64,000 bases of DNA from Corticium candelabrum (GCF_963422355.1 NC_085096.1:5554555-5618554), one strand, 5' to 3'. Counted from the first letter of the stretch, positions 1-16,765 are shown. Numbers and translations are program-made. The notes: generated by a model not told the origin, from the sequence alone.

Positions 1-789
1 CTAGAAATAGTCATCCCAACAAACAAGTTACTTAAAAGAACTGGAAACGTCTAGCAAAGTGCAGTGCTACATCTAAGCTGTTTGAGTAAGGCACAACACC
101 CTGCCTCACTTTCTAAAGACCTGTACACACTAGACACTGGATCAGGATCCAATCTGAATTCAATCGTGATCTGTTGCATCCACACATGATCCACTTTTGA
201 CTGATACAGACCAATAGCAATAAATACAGATCCGCATCTAGAGGTGGTTTTGATCCACATCAATCATCAATCCAGATCCGTTCAATTCAATTCTGTATTG
301 CAAGTGAGCATTGACCTTCATGTACGTTAGTGTACAAGTCGTGTGCACCAAAGAGGCAACTGCTCTTGTGTCTAGTTGGGCCCAAGAAATGCAGAGCTAG
401 TTGGACTTGATAAGTAGACGTTTGACATACACAAAAGATCACGTCCACCATTTCTAATACATGCACACGTCATACACAATAGGGTAGAGATAATGTTCCA
501 AGACTACAGTGTGCACGCTTGCAATCTAGATCTGATTGCAATTGTCAGGATCTAGATTCTATACAAATTAGTTTCTGTACTAGTGTGGACATGAATTTAG
601 TGTCCCTCCCCCACTATGATCACAACATGTCCCTTAAAAGTTTGTGAAAAATATACTAAAACTACACATAAACTAAGGAATAAATAAACATTACTAAATA
701 TGACAAACAACTGTTAATAGAATAGATAAATAGACAATTAGAGTAGAAAACTCTCAATCTAAACTTACTGTAAATTAATTAAATAAAGT
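1..789. repeat. Left end of segmental duplication copy A (TPR intron)
   Basis: Aligns base for base with 31827-32615, with about one to two percent differences by eye. It has no exon. It includes AT-rich text (620-789) that is the standard pre-exon stretch of the TPR units, joined directly to the first bases of a deleted TPR exon. Confidence 0.85.
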
Positions 790-1147
790 TCATGAAGAGC
801 TAGAGACACAACAACACAACCGTCAATGACTCATCTCTCCCAGTCCTAGTCTCCCTTCACAGTCTGTTAGACTTTCCCAACAAGTTCACTGCTCAACAGA
901 GACTACAGACTAGACATAGTACATCTAAATAAAAGCTCATTATTATAGACTGATAGACAGCAATCAGACAGACAGACAACTAACTGACAATGAGACAAAA
1001 GTGTTGACAAACAATTTGTGGTAGACAGACAGATAACAGACAAACAGAAGACACACAAGCAGACAAACAACCAGAAAGACATACAAACAAACAGTTGGTT
1101 TATTCTCCTTACTCTAGTGACCCCTGCCAATACAATGTACAGCAGGC

Positions 1148-1178
<31 letters not shown>

Positions 1179-1571
1179 TAAGCCGCCCGAGATAGATAGA
1201 AAGATAAACAGACAACCAGTCAAAAAGAAAGACAGTAGACTAATACCACGTTTACACCAGCACGCATAGCAGCCGAGCCTCACCAGTCCAGCATTCCAGC
1301 CCACGTTTACATGACACACTCAGAAGAAGGAAGCCAATGCGTGTCATCAACATGCGTTAGTTACTTCAGCTTGACAAAGGACAACTCGTGTTAGCTCACG
1401 TTTGCAATGGACAGAAGCCAAGCTGCTCACATTTTTTCTCTATGGCTTTACAACAGTCATATAGAGAGTGTGCAGGACACATACGAGACATCGTACTATT
1501 TATACGAGACGTAGGTCTATCGCCAGTTGTACCAAATGAGCATGCGCGGCTCGTTTTCCAGCATGCTACGT

Positions 1572-4500
1572 CAGTGTTCGTCAAATCGCTACACCTGTTA
1601 GTTGTCCCTGGGCTACCATGTGCCCATGTGTTGGTAGCCCGGGAAAATGTTAGGTTGCCCGTCATAAAAGTGCAGAAGCTGCTTAATTTACTAGCCAATT
1701 GAAATAGCCAAAATATTTTTGGATATTAAGAATTTATGTCTAATTGTATCCGTAATGACATCTACATATGTTGCTGGCTTTAATTAAAGCACATAGACTA
1801 CCTATTTTGAAATTTAGACTAAGAATTGAGATGATCTGAAATAGCTATTAGTGCTCAGTAACTGCAAGAGGTGTTATGCTCTAAGCCTTAGCAGCTAGTT
1901 TGCAATATGCAACATAAAGTTAGACCTAACTACTGTCTGATCGATCAAACCCGCCACTACTTTTCACATTTGTTTTCTTTCTGGGAAGACGATGACCATG
2001 AACGTGTCGCCAACCAGTCGACCCAAGAATCCAAGCATTTATGGCAGGATCAGGGTCAAACTTCCGAAATTCTGGACCATTACAATGCACCCTCATAAGG
2101 TCGTTCAATGTGTCTTGCTGTAGACGACATCGCCGACTGGCCTTTATGATTTTCATGTCTACACCACATAACAAATATATAGAGCATAAATTTACCAATG
2201 TAATGTACCATGGCTTGCTTTACCTGAGAACTGCCGTTCACTTTCAGCAGTGCTGGGACTCATAGTGAGCATAATGTGCACAAGGTGCAGAATATTCGAG
2301 AGGTCACCGTCAGGGTTGCTGAATTCACCTTTCAATAGATCAGTGTAGACTGAAAGTATAGGAGAGGTTCGAAGTGAGACTACACGGCGTTTCAGTTTCC
2401 CCCACTCACTGCGAACACTTTCCACATTGCAGCTGGCATTTTTCAGTGCTAACTCAAAAGCTTTAACTAAACCGCTGATGTCGTCATGACCAAAGCTTTT
2501 TCTCTCGGTTTCATCGTATGGCCATTTCTTAAAGTTTAATGCTGCAAAATGTGACAATGGTGGATTTTTGAAGCAACCAAAGCGCATTTTCAGATATGAC
2601 AAAGCACCCTTCACGAACTTCTCTGCGTCGTCATCTAAGTCGACAGTGGTAACAGTGTTAGCATGGATGCCACCTCTGGTTGATCGCCGAGAACTAAGTT
2701 GCAATTTACCAAATGTGTTCTCATGTGCATTGAACATAGCATTGAACTTCTTACGATAATCTCCACATTGCTGTAGAAGGTCTGATAAAGCATCAATGCA
2801 ATCATCAATAATGATTGGCACTTCAATAAAACAATGTCATTCTGTTGGAATTTTCTTGAGACTTTAGTCACAATCGCAAGAAAATCAAGCATCATGTGAA
2901 TCCAAAAGATAAAACGAAGACTCAAGATGGTATCTAATATACCTCGAGCTCTAGACTTCTCTTCGCTACTGTTTCCGGCGCCAACAACCATATGCTCCTG
3001 GTGGGCAGCTAAAGACGACAAGTTCTGCAGGATTGCTTTGAGAGCCCGCTCTTTACTAGCAACCCACCTAACTTGCTTGATATCAGAAAAGGACTTGAGC
3101 TCTTCGTCAAGAGTAGATGCAACTTGTTTCAGCTCTCGTTGCCGTTTAGGTGAATACCAATACATTTTGAAAATTTCCTTAATACTTGCTTCAAACTCTG
3201 CAAGATATGGAACCGCTTTAACTGCATCAAGAATGCCAAGCTCTAGTTTGTGAGCAACACAGTGAATTACAACTGCGCAAGGATAGTCTCTGACCAGCTT
3301 TGCTTTGACACCGTTGCGAGCACCCATCATGACAGCAGCACCATCGAAATTCCTGCAAACAATGTTGGCCCCATGCGTACAGAGCCTGAGGGTATCCTCG
3401 GGTTGTTCACTAATAACTCTTCGCAAACCATCCTTTAGCGCTGTATATACTCCATCTGCGTGAGGGTGTTCCAACTCTATCAATGCAGCCAACCTAGTCA
3501 CTGGTCGACAAGTCGTAAGATCAATGTAGCGAACCATGACAACCTCCTGTTCCACTACAGTCAAATCTGTTGATCCATCACAAATCACGGAGAGATAGTG
3601 ACACTGCTTTAAATTATCAGCAGTCTTGCACCTTAGATCATCAGCAATATTCTTCGTGAACAAGGCTGCAGACTTATTGCGCAGATAGTTCTTGCCTAGA
3701 TCAACATCATTGGCCTGCTGTACCTCACAAATGTACTCATAATCAAGAAAAGGCTTGCATTTCTTTGCAACAGTGTATGCTGTGCGAAACAAATACTGAT
3801 AACGTTGCCGTTCTTTGCTATGAAGAGAAAGAAGGCCAGCTCCGATCTTTGTAATTTCGACGTTCACTGGTCCTGCTCGCATTTCTTCAGCACGTACACA
3901 TGCAATACGCTGTCTTGACAAGTTGTGTTTCTTGATGGGATCTATTCTAAAGTTCGTTGAGCCAATAAAAAATGCACTACGTTTGTCGGCAATGAGTGGA
4001 TTGTTTACACAGACTCTACATTGCATAAAATCAGGACGAACGCTGCCGTCATTGTACTTTTCTTCCACGCATATTTGTAACCAAGGGTACTGATTTCACC
4101 ATGTCGAAACAAACTTTCTCTGCCGCTTTACAGCATCATATTCAACATCATATTTGCCTTTCAGAGTTGGCAAAAGAGAACACCCTGATGTTGATGATCG
4201 CAATACTGTTGTAGTTGTTGTTGTTGCCTGTGTTATTGCCGTAGGCGAGGTTGCTAGTAATTGCAATTTCTGGTCATGTGGAGGATGGCTACTTTCATCA
4301 AGTGATGAGATGGAATGTTCAGGTGATGGAATCTTCACGAGATTGTTCTGTGTCTAGTCCTACAAAGCCAAACAAAGTTTGTTGCTTTGTCTTTTTTGAA
4401 ACTGGATCAGAAGATTTATTTCTTGCTGAGAGGCGTTTCCTTGGTTTAGCAAAGGACTCTGTCACTGACTTTACTTTCGTTCCAGTTGAGACCGTCATTG

Positions 4501-6227
4501 GGATGACCAAGGGCACAAAATAGTCTGGACTGGGTGAGTTTCCCGCCGACATTGTCATGCAAGACCACATGATTATTGCGGGGATTTGTTCCTGCTGCAG
4601 TTCTTGTTGCACTAGCTGACGAGGATAAAATGTAGCATTCATGAAAGCATGGCAAGCAAAGCGAAACTTTGTTGGGTAGACAGAGCGTACTGGGCATCCA
4701 AAGAGAGTAGCCAAGCCAGCTAATTCAAGCATGCCACACCAAGTACCCAACTTTGAACATAATCTCACTTCTGCTTCTAGGCCAGCAATGTATGAATCAC
4801 GAAGAGAAGACTTTTGCATCAGCAATGAGGAAAACGTGTGGCTTGGTCCATCGCCAAGAGTTTGGGAAAGTAGACCTACACATTGACCGTCACCACTGGC
4901 TTGACGCGCATGGCCTAGAAACAGATCAGCATAGTGCTCAACGTTGTCATCTACCTCTGTCATCACAGCAGCACGAAGTTGGTCATGGTGGTCCTCTTTG
5001 CCATAAGCTAGAAAGCTTGCAGCCCGAAAGAGACAGTTACCATTTCCTAGCACTTTTGCTGGTACTGAATTGTCAGGAGCATCCTTTGGCAGTAACTGAG
5101 TAGCAACGTGATCAATTTCAAAGCTACCAACGGTGGGCGTTGAAAACAAAAAATCAGCCATACCGCACTACTAACATTCGTGTTGAGCTTGCTGAACAGT
5201 AACAACTACTACTTCTAATCCTAGTGCTAGAAACTGTGTTCTTATATAGATTGTGTACTTGGCATAGACCATCTGGATCATTATCTCTCCATGCCCCATA
5301 CTCAGTGCATACTCTAGACTCTAGTCATCCAGTTGAGTCATGCAGCCACATGAGGGAGCATCATGGGTCTACATGTGACATCAGGTTGCCTATTATATAA
5401 TTGTAATCTGGTGGGTGATAATTACTAGGAGCTTTTCTTGTAACATGATGTTAGTTACACAGTCTCAAGTAAGAAGAAGAACAAAACCAACCAAGAGCAG
5501 AGAATGGCAAACACTCATAAAACAAAGGACTATGCTTCAGCTGTGGAACTTACAATACTTGCTCTACTTACTAACCACAACCACTAAGCTCACAAGAGAG
5601 GAAACCATTAATTTGAAGTCACCTCAGCTTTTAGGAATCTGACCTTGCTGCCTTGGTATGTAGCTGTACAGTGTATTTACAGTAAGAACCAGTTTTGTGG
5701 CTGTGAACAAATCAAACGTTTTATGTTATCTACAGGATTTATCTACATGCCCTCTACAATGACTTATCAATATCTAGAAAAGTAGGTGCAATATACTTGC
5801 TGACAGCAACTGTTGACAGCAGTAAGCCACTGGGTAGGCGTTTTCATAATGGATGCCACCTGCTAAGGCTATTTGCCACAAGCTTACATCACAAGGCACC
5901 CATACGTTGTTGTTACTTGTTGCCCTATGACCTACTCAGACCAGTATTGTAATTGATACTGAGAACAGTAGACGCTATTACTAGTCACACCCTTCACCCT
6001 TGCTGATTACAAAGAAATGAAGATAGAACAACACGACTAGCTAGACCTTTAGGAAAAAACAGTATGACGCTTTATGGACAACAGAAACTATTGGATTTTA
6101 GCAAAGAACAGCTATGTTGCCCAAACATTGCGTAGTTGTCCTGGGCTACCTGCAGATGCATTTTTGGTTGCCCATCCAATATTTGTGGTTGTCCGGAGCG
6201 CCCGGGCTACCAATTTGACGAACACTG
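1572..6227 (-). mobile_element. hAT-type DNA transposon with an OTU-domain ORF
   Basis: The ends are inverted: cagtgttcgtcaaat at 1572-1586 and its reverse complement at 6213-6227. Both sides are flanked by tacgt (1567-1571 and 6228-6232). Uninterrupted sister units at 8.3, 33.5, 35.5, 37.6 and 39.7 kb show the empty site (gctacgcgttttcac). The 5-bp duplication is shorter than the 8 bp usual for hAT. The element carries an OTU-hAT coding region on the minus strand; 5162-6212 and 1587-1925 are non-coding flanks in which I see no gene. Confidence 0.85.
1926..5161 (-). pseudogene. OTU protease-like plus hAT transposase, frameshifted
   Basis: The first frame (5161-4319, 280 residues) opens MADFLFSTP and contains GNGNCLFRAASFLAYG, the Cys-containing first motif of OTU deubiquitinases (usual D replaced by N). 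Near its end PDYFVPL stands where OTU proteins carry the catalytic His, so activity is doubtful. It ends with KKTKQQTLFGFVG, a PIP-box-like motif common at the N-terminus of zinc-finger hAT transposases. A one-base shift leads to 4338-4096, then 4068-2635 with the zinc-binding MQCRVC segment and catalytic-core text (YLSVICDGSTDLTVVEQEVV, CVAHKLELGI), then 2821-2192 with the hATC region (LVHIMLTMSPSTAESERQFS), then 2198-1926 (LNDLMRVHCNGPEF). At least three frame changes break it. The order suggests one original OTU-hAT polyprotein. Confidence 0.7.
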
Positions 6228-7369
6228 TACGTGTTTACACAATGTACTTGAACTGAACCAGCCCACTATGGTCCGAGTAGAAATACTGAGCCTAGCTGGC
6301 ATGGCTCAGCTCGCGTTTACATGTACCATGAAACCAAGCCAGCACGAGCTGGCCCTCTTACAAATGCTCGTGATAAAGGGGTATAAGAAGCAGGCTGGTA
6401 ACATATGCAAACAAAGATTGTAGCCACATACCTTGCCATACAGGCAAGCATGCAGGCACAGACAAGCATGCAGTAGAGCAAGCAGGCACACGAGCAAGCA
6501 AATAAGTTGACATGCAGGCACTCAAAAACACGGCTATGCAAACAGGCAGGGAGACAAGCAAGAAAGCAAGACGACAGGCAAGCAGACAAGCGGGCAAATC
6601 CACAGGCATAGAAGCAGCTACATAGCCAGGTAAACACTCCAACAAACAAGCAACAGGCAGGCAGGCAAGTGAACAAGCAAGTGGGCAGGAAGGTAATCAA
6701 GCGAAAAGGCATACATACAGGTCAGAAGGAAGGTCAGTATACGAGCAAGCAATGAGACATACAAGTACAAAGAATATACAGACACCACAACACATGCACA
6801 CACTCACAAACAAACAAACAAACAGACAAACAAATGTGTACACGTGTACATGTAGTGACCAAAGTAGAAATATGGCTGATTACATAAAAGAGAGGACACT
6901 GGACAAGACCCCTTCAACAAGTCACTAGCCAAACAGACAGACACACAAACAGATAAACAAACAAACAGACAACACAAAAACAAATACACCCAACGATTTT
7001 AATAAAAATTTTATTAGCAAACAAATGTCATTTTGTTAACATCTAATGCTCACACCGACACAATGCAGGAATCCACAACATGAAACATAACACTACACAT
7101 AAACTAAAGAATAAATAAACATTACTAAATATGACAAACAACTGTTAATAGAATAGATAAATAGACAATTAGAGTAGAAAACTCTCAATCTAAATTTACT
7201 GTAAACTAAAAAAAGAAAGATGAATGTGCTGTGTTAGTATCAATACATGCAACCACATTATACTTAACACAAACACACAATACATACTTCTATTGCTTAA
7301 TTCATTACTAAACTAAGAAATAAAATAAAAAATTAAATTTATGGTAAGATAAAGCTCGTAGTTACTCAC

Positions 7370-11570
<4,201 letters not shown>

Positions 11571-12169
11571 ATTGTCGTTCTGCGACCTTCAACCTCCGCG
11601 CCTCAAGCGCGCGCATAGAAATGTCTATAAAACAGTTTTAAAATCACTATTCGGTATCTATTACGATATAGAACAAAACTCAACTCTTACTGTTTCTATC
11701 AGTTATTGATAAAGGAAGGTGGAAAGAAGGATAGAACAAGCCAGCATGCAATAAGATCTGAAATAGCTACAACTAGCCAATACTCGCAGAGTTCCTGCTG
11801 AGGGTGGCGAGTCACTACGTAAGCACAGCGAACGGAAGTTTTAACAGTCGAGTCCTCGAAAGGGGTCCCGGCCAGACAAGGTTAGCGTATGTGCTGCCCA
11901 GTCGACATCGCACTCGTCCGGCAGTGTCGCGTAACGATCCGTTGATCCGTTCGGCCGCTTTGCGTGCGTCTACACGAAGCACCGCCCCGACTCTACAAGT
12001 CACGCCCAATCTGTTGCCCGAGCGTTGGCATATGCACGAGACGATACTCACGGCGAGAGAGTTCAACAATGGACCAGACTAAAAACTCACTTTTCAGCTG
12101 ATAGTCGACCGCTTTGTTGCTGTGGTTTGCAGTAAAAGATTTACGCATGCGTGTCACACAGGCGCGGAC
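11571..12169. promoter_or_regulatory. Divergent promoter region between the TPR gene and the SAP-domain gene (copy A)
   Basis: The minus-strand TPR start codon (11570) and the plus-strand SAP start codon (12170) face each other 599 bp apart. A TATA-like ctataaaac (GTTTTATAG on the coding strand) lies at 11625-11633, about 55-65 bp before the TPR ATG, next to a CG-rich gcgcgcgc run. The middle part (11850-12060) is rich in CpG. The same layout recurs at 45744-46370 in copy B. Promoter activity is inferred from layout only. Confidence 0.4.
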
Positions 12170-13122
12170 ATGCAAGTGGCCGACCTTCGCAAAGAGCTAG
12201 GCGAGCGCGATCTCGACAAAACCGGCAACAAGGCTGTTCTCGTTGTGCGTTTTGCCAAGGTTTGCCTCTCACACTGACGTGTGTGCGTCGTTCTGCACTC
12301 ATTTTGCAACTTCTCGTCAAGGCACTGGCTGCAGAGGCTTGATCAAAATCAGAAGCTTTGCTTGAAGCAAAAATCAGAGTAGTTATCCGGAAATTTGGGG
12401 ACGCCGTTATGTTGATTTTGCTGTTTAGAAGACGCGGGCGGAGACAGTGGAAAGGCAGAGAAGGTACACGATTATATCGCGATGAAATGTTGATATTCTG
12501 TCGTGTAGATGTAGGGTGAGGATACCGGAAGCGGAGGAGAGGAACAGGCAGCAGGTAGTGGGATAGGTAGTCTAGGATCGTGAGGAATAGGATGGCAAGA
12601 GCATGTTGCTGTTTGGGTAGATTACATGTAATGAGAGTTGACAGCAACAGGATGTCTGTTGCAAGTAGGAAACACAAACAAGACGTCAAGCTGCAGCTGA
12701 CAAAGAGCAAGCCGTTCATTCCAGGAATGAAGAAGTAGTAGATCAAGAAGACAATCCTTTAGAAGTAATTCTCGTGGAAGAAGATGGAGGTAAAGTGCCA
12801 TCATTGTCTAGTGACAATGTTAACACAAGACGGTTAAGATCCAGTAGTGAGACAACAGAGAATAGAGAAAGGGTCAAGAGAGAACAAGAAAAATGCGTCC
12901 TGATTGACTGGCTTACATTATGAATTGAGATGCAAAAGTCCAGAGTCTGAAATTAGAGAATCAAACTTAGTTATCGACGAGGACTATGGCGAGATGAAAT
13001 CTGAAGACATGGATGACATTATCGTGCATGGTGAAGACGTTCTGGTTGAAGTTGGCGAGGGATCAGAGCACGTGGGGTATGAAGATGGAAGTTCCAAACA
13101 AGTTATTGTAGTGAGACGTTGA
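12170..13122 (+). pseudogene. SAP-domain (SAFB-like) gene remnant, copy A
   Basis: An ATG at 12170 opens MQVADLRKELGERDLDKTG followed by NKAVLVVRFAK, which fits the SAP DNA-binding motif (about 35 residues, two helices, the GNKA turn). A likely continuation lies at 12316-12340 (ALAAE after a CAG-like acceptor). Further on, an open segment at about 12665-12920 contains EEVVDQEDNPLEVILVEEDG and RRLRSSSETTENRERVKREQ. A second frame at 12904-13122 carries DEDYGEMKSEDMDDIIVHGE. Acidic and R/S/E-rich text after a SAP motif resembles the start of scaffold-attachment-factor-B proteins. The two acidic frames are offset by one base, stops fall between pieces, and no RRM exon is seen, so I call it a broken or incompletely resolved gene. 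It is arranged head to head with the TPR gene. Confidence 0.5.
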
Positions 13123-13367
13123 CCTGCAATTTGTTTTATTGCATTTGTGGTAAGTTGTAGTGTCCTTCGTTCATTGGAAGGTTGAGGAACCATCTGCTCA
13201 GGATTCTGTCCCTCAGGAATGTTTCCTTGTATGTACAATAGCTAGTCAGTAGAGGAGAATATTTTACTGTAGGTTTTCCTGCCTGGTTGTTTGTATTGTC
13301 TGTTGCTTGTATATTTGCATCCACATTACACGTCTGATGACTCTGTTTCAACACATTCTTTTCACAG

Positions 13368-13660
13368 GGATTACCCGGCTAATGTGCAGAACCTGGTGCT
13401 GCTAGTGCAGATGGACTGGCAGGAGACAAAGGTTTCCCATATGAACGTGAACCACATAGAACTCCAGGTCCAGCAGAACCCATTGGACCAACCGGATGTG
13501 ACAAAAGTCGTGCAGATCTTATAGAATGTGGAGCACAGGGAGATGGGAGAGCAGCAGGAGTGTCAGGACAAACTGGAGCATAAGGCATTGCAGTACTTGA
13601 GGGCCCATAAGGTACACGTGGTGAGCATGGACAACTCGGACCCCTCGGTCTACCGGAAAG
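13368..13660 (+). pseudogene. Collagen-type Gly-X-Y exon, copy A1
   Basis: After ttttcacag, frame 13368 gives GLPG, a stop, then text with glycine at every third codon: GPTGCD, GAQGDGRAAGVSGQTGA, GTRGEHGQLGPLGLPERV. At least three stops interrupt it, and some glycines have become Glu or Arg. It is the longest of the copy A collagen pieces because it retains the 5' part (DGLAGDKG). A neighbouring frame is free of stops for about 140 bases (VLLVQMDWQET...), a by-product of the triplet pattern. Confidence 0.65.
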
Positions 13661-13783
13661 AGTCATGCATCTGCTGCATATGTTGTTCCTGTACGATCAA
13701 CACACAACAAGCACGGCCCTGCAACCTATTAAAGGGATACAGACAGAACAGATGAGAAAGTGAGAATTCATTCAATATACTGT

Positions 13784-15615
13784 AAATGAAGCTGTGTTTA
13801 CACCCTTGCTTCCACAGTTATGAGCCTGAATACCATGCATGTATGATCTACGTCCGACGTATGTCGGTATGGTACGGGTCGGACAAACGGACCAGATTGG
13901 CATGCCGACATAGTCTCATGTAGCCAGACACTCTCCGCTATCATACTTCCGGCCTATCCCTATCCTGGATGCCGTCAGAAGTATAATGGCAGAGTTATGA
14001 TGAAAGAATGTCTGGCTACGAGAGACTAGTGCCGGCGATGTCGGACGGACTCGATTTCAACTGGCTTGCGCGTTTGCTCGTACTCGACTCGGGTGGAATT
14101 TTCCATCACTGAAGTTGCTTCATGCTCTAGACAGGAAGTAGAGTTGGATGCCCATGCCTAGGCAGGAAGTAGAGTCGGTTGCCAGAGCAACCACGGAATT
14201 CCACGCAGCCGAACGGATGAACGGATTGAAGCACCGACGATGCAGGGTGGGTTTGATTTCCACTACCTACCGCATGCGGTTGGACTTGCATCGCGGGGAC
14301 TCCTCTTGAGGACTTGAGTGTGGTGGACGCACGCAAGTTTGCATCATGCTCTAAACAGGAAGCAGAGTCGGGTGTAGAGTCATACATCAATTATCGGACA
14401 CTCCCCATTATCTGACACTGGCGTACAAAAACCAGACGAAGATGTCTTGTATCTAAGACATGAATCTAGAAAGTAGTCACACGGTAACATGACGTGCTAG
14501 ATTCAACTTGTTCACTTGATGTATTACTGTTCACGATGACAAAATAGAACTTCCGCTGGTTTTTGCTTTCGACGGTAGGACAGTTCACTGTCTGCACTTT
14601 GAAATAATAGGTACGTACATGTCTCTTCTACTTGCAGTGATAACAACAGATCAGCAGCTTTGCCTGTTGCTCTTCAGGAAGGTGGAGAGGAGGGGCGAGT
14701 CTTTTTCTCTAATATCAGACACCCGAGTTTGCTTGATGCGAGTGCAATATAGGTGAAGAATTATGTTAATGTTGACTGCAGACGTCTACTACATGCCCAC
14801 CGAGCACGGAAAGTCTTTGACTCGTCTCCGTATCAAACAAAAGAAGTATTTGGAGAGAAAAGTAGATCTTGAAATGACTCCTATGATACTTGTATGGTCA
14901 ATATAGATGCGGAGTATGATGTGACGGTAGGGTCTGGCTACGTGAGGCTATCTACTACCGCCGTCTCTAGATTCATTTGTTCGCGAACGATGACGATGTT
15001 CAGGATGTGCTAGATGAGGGAGGGCTATAAATGTTCTCAGTTTAGCACCTGTAGATTCATTCATTTGTTTGGGAAGGCCATATCTAGCTAATTCTTTCGA
15101 TACAGAGGCGAGTCAGGCTCTTCATGCTCGTCAGGCATTTACAAAACGTCTGCAGTCAGTATTAACACAATTCTTCACGGTTCTCGCCTATATTGCACTC
15201 ACATCAAGCAAACTCGGTTGTCCGATATTAGAGAACAAGACTCGCCCCTCTTCTCCAGCATCCTGAAGAGCAATGTCCAAAGCTGCTGATCTGTTGTTAT
15301 CACTGCGAGTAGAAGAGACATGTACCCATTATTTCAAGGTGCAGACAGTGAACTGTGGTACCATCGAAAGCAAAAACCGGCGGCTGTCCGATATTTGATG
15401 GGTGCGTCCAATATACAGGAAAAGCAGCAGAAGTTCTATTTTGTCACCGTGAACAGCAATACGCCAAATGATCAACTGAATCTAGCACGTCGTGTTACCG
15501 TGTGACTACTCTCTACATACATGCCTTAGATACAAGAAATCTTGGTCTGGTTTTCGTACGCCAGTGTCCAATATTGGCTTTACGAAGTCTCTTTTCTGAT
15601 AGGCTCATAGCTGAA
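13784..15615. mobile_element. Foldback (large inverted-repeat) insertion in copy A only
   Basis: Copy B reads straight through (attcattcaatatataaatgcagttac, about 47965-47990), while copy A carries 1.83 kb between the same flanks. Within it, about 14400-14840 and 15090-15600 are imperfect inverted arms: gacactggcgtac against gtacgccagtgtc, gtagtcacacggtaaca against tgttaccgtgtgactac, gataacaacagatcagcagc against its complement. A smaller palindrome lies at about 13915-14030 (tagccagacac... and ...gtctggcta), and 14125-14360 has two gaggaagtagagtcgg-like repeats. The arms share a short open segment (NNRSAALDIALQDAGEEGRV on the minus strand) bordered by ctactcgcag and gtgagt. I do not recognise it. 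Confidence 0.6.
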
Positions 15616-15645
15616 TAAATGCAGTTACAAAGGTGCGATGAATGC

Positions 15646-15756
<111 letters not shown>

Positions 15757-15939
15757 ATTGAGCATAGTCATACATGTTCAGCTACACGTAACTGTAAGCA
15801 CACTGTGGAAGTGGCAGCAATCTCCAAAACTGTACTTTCCACCAGCTAATAATAGGTAATTACCTGAGGCCCGGTTATCTGGGCTAAGGGTATAGTAGTG
15901 GTCTGATGTGTGACTGACCGTATTTATATTTGATTATTG

Positions 15940-16173
15940 CAGATGGAAATGAAGCTATTCCGATCAATAGAAGAGAAGTGGTTTCATTACCAACCAATAG
16001 ATGAACGTGATGTCATCATAAGGCTTCACCTCTCTTTGTTTGTCAGCTGTGCTATGAGAATTCAGCCATCAATAAACAATTTAGATTGTGGTGGTACTCC
16101 TTCCCACCATTTAGACATGTCCATGTCTGTAGTTGATTACATCATCAATACCCAAACCTACAGATACAAATAG
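15940..16173 (+). other. Conserved short ORF segment in module A2 (unrecognised)
   Basis: After a pyrimidine-rich acceptor (gattattgcag) the frame gives KWFHYQPIDERDVIIRLHLS, LFVSCAMRIQPSINNLDC. The same text recurs at 19449-19670 and 48273-48482 with a few changes and 12-bp length differences. I do not recognise the family. The module always places it between the CA tract and the Q-rich segment. Confidence 0.3.
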
Positions 16174-16339
16174 ACATTGCAATGTCCATCCCTATCATTA
16201 GGTCGACAACCTGCCACTGAAGTGTGACAAATCTTGAAGAAAAAGGATGTGGCACCCAAACTGGCACCCTAATGGTACTGTATGTTTAATTACAACGTCC
16301 TTGCATGTTGCAACCTATGTTAATACATTTTCTTTCTTC

Positions 16340-16765
16340 TAGTACTGCAGCCATCAACGCACGGACACCCCCAGCAGCAGCTTTGGCATTTGCACAACCC
16401 TGTTCAGCAATGGCACTTGCACAACATTCCTCAGCAACAGGAACATCAGCAACAGTACTTGTATTTGCCCACTTCCAACAGCAGCAGCAACTATATGAGC
16501 AGCAGCAGCAGTAGTGGCAACCCCAACAACAGCACAGACTAAGGAACTGCACCAGCCCATGCACTGGGACCAGCATGAGCACTTCAACAACAACAACTGG
16601 CAAAGGCGCCAACAGCAACACCACCAGGACCAGGACCGGTGCCGGTACGAACACAAGCACTTCAACAACAACAGCCGGCAACGACACCAACAGCAGCACC
16701 ACAACCAGCAATGACGCCTGCAGCAGCACCATCACCGTACACCATCAAGAAGATCACCAATGACA
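16340..16765 (+). other. Q/N/S/T-rich low-complexity segment, module A2
   Basis: After ctttcttctag the sequence is dominated by CAG/CAA/AAC. One frame reads HPQQQLWHLHNPVQQWHLHN and IPQQQEHQQQYLY before turning to SNSSS. Each of the three frames is locally open because of composition, so the coding frame is uncertain. Counterparts lie at 19866-20230 and 48690-49150. It could be a decayed Q-rich exon; the opposite strand runs into the kinase remnant. Confidence 0.35.

Noticed and set aside
12141-12746. 201-residue minus-strand hydrophobic frame
   Set aside because: It lies antisense to the SAP exon, where the plus strand has a clear domain; in copy B the frame is broken.
16286-16735. Leu/Val-rich minus-strand frame resembling transmembrane helices
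   Set aside because: It is the antisense of CAG/AAC repeats in the Q-rich segment.
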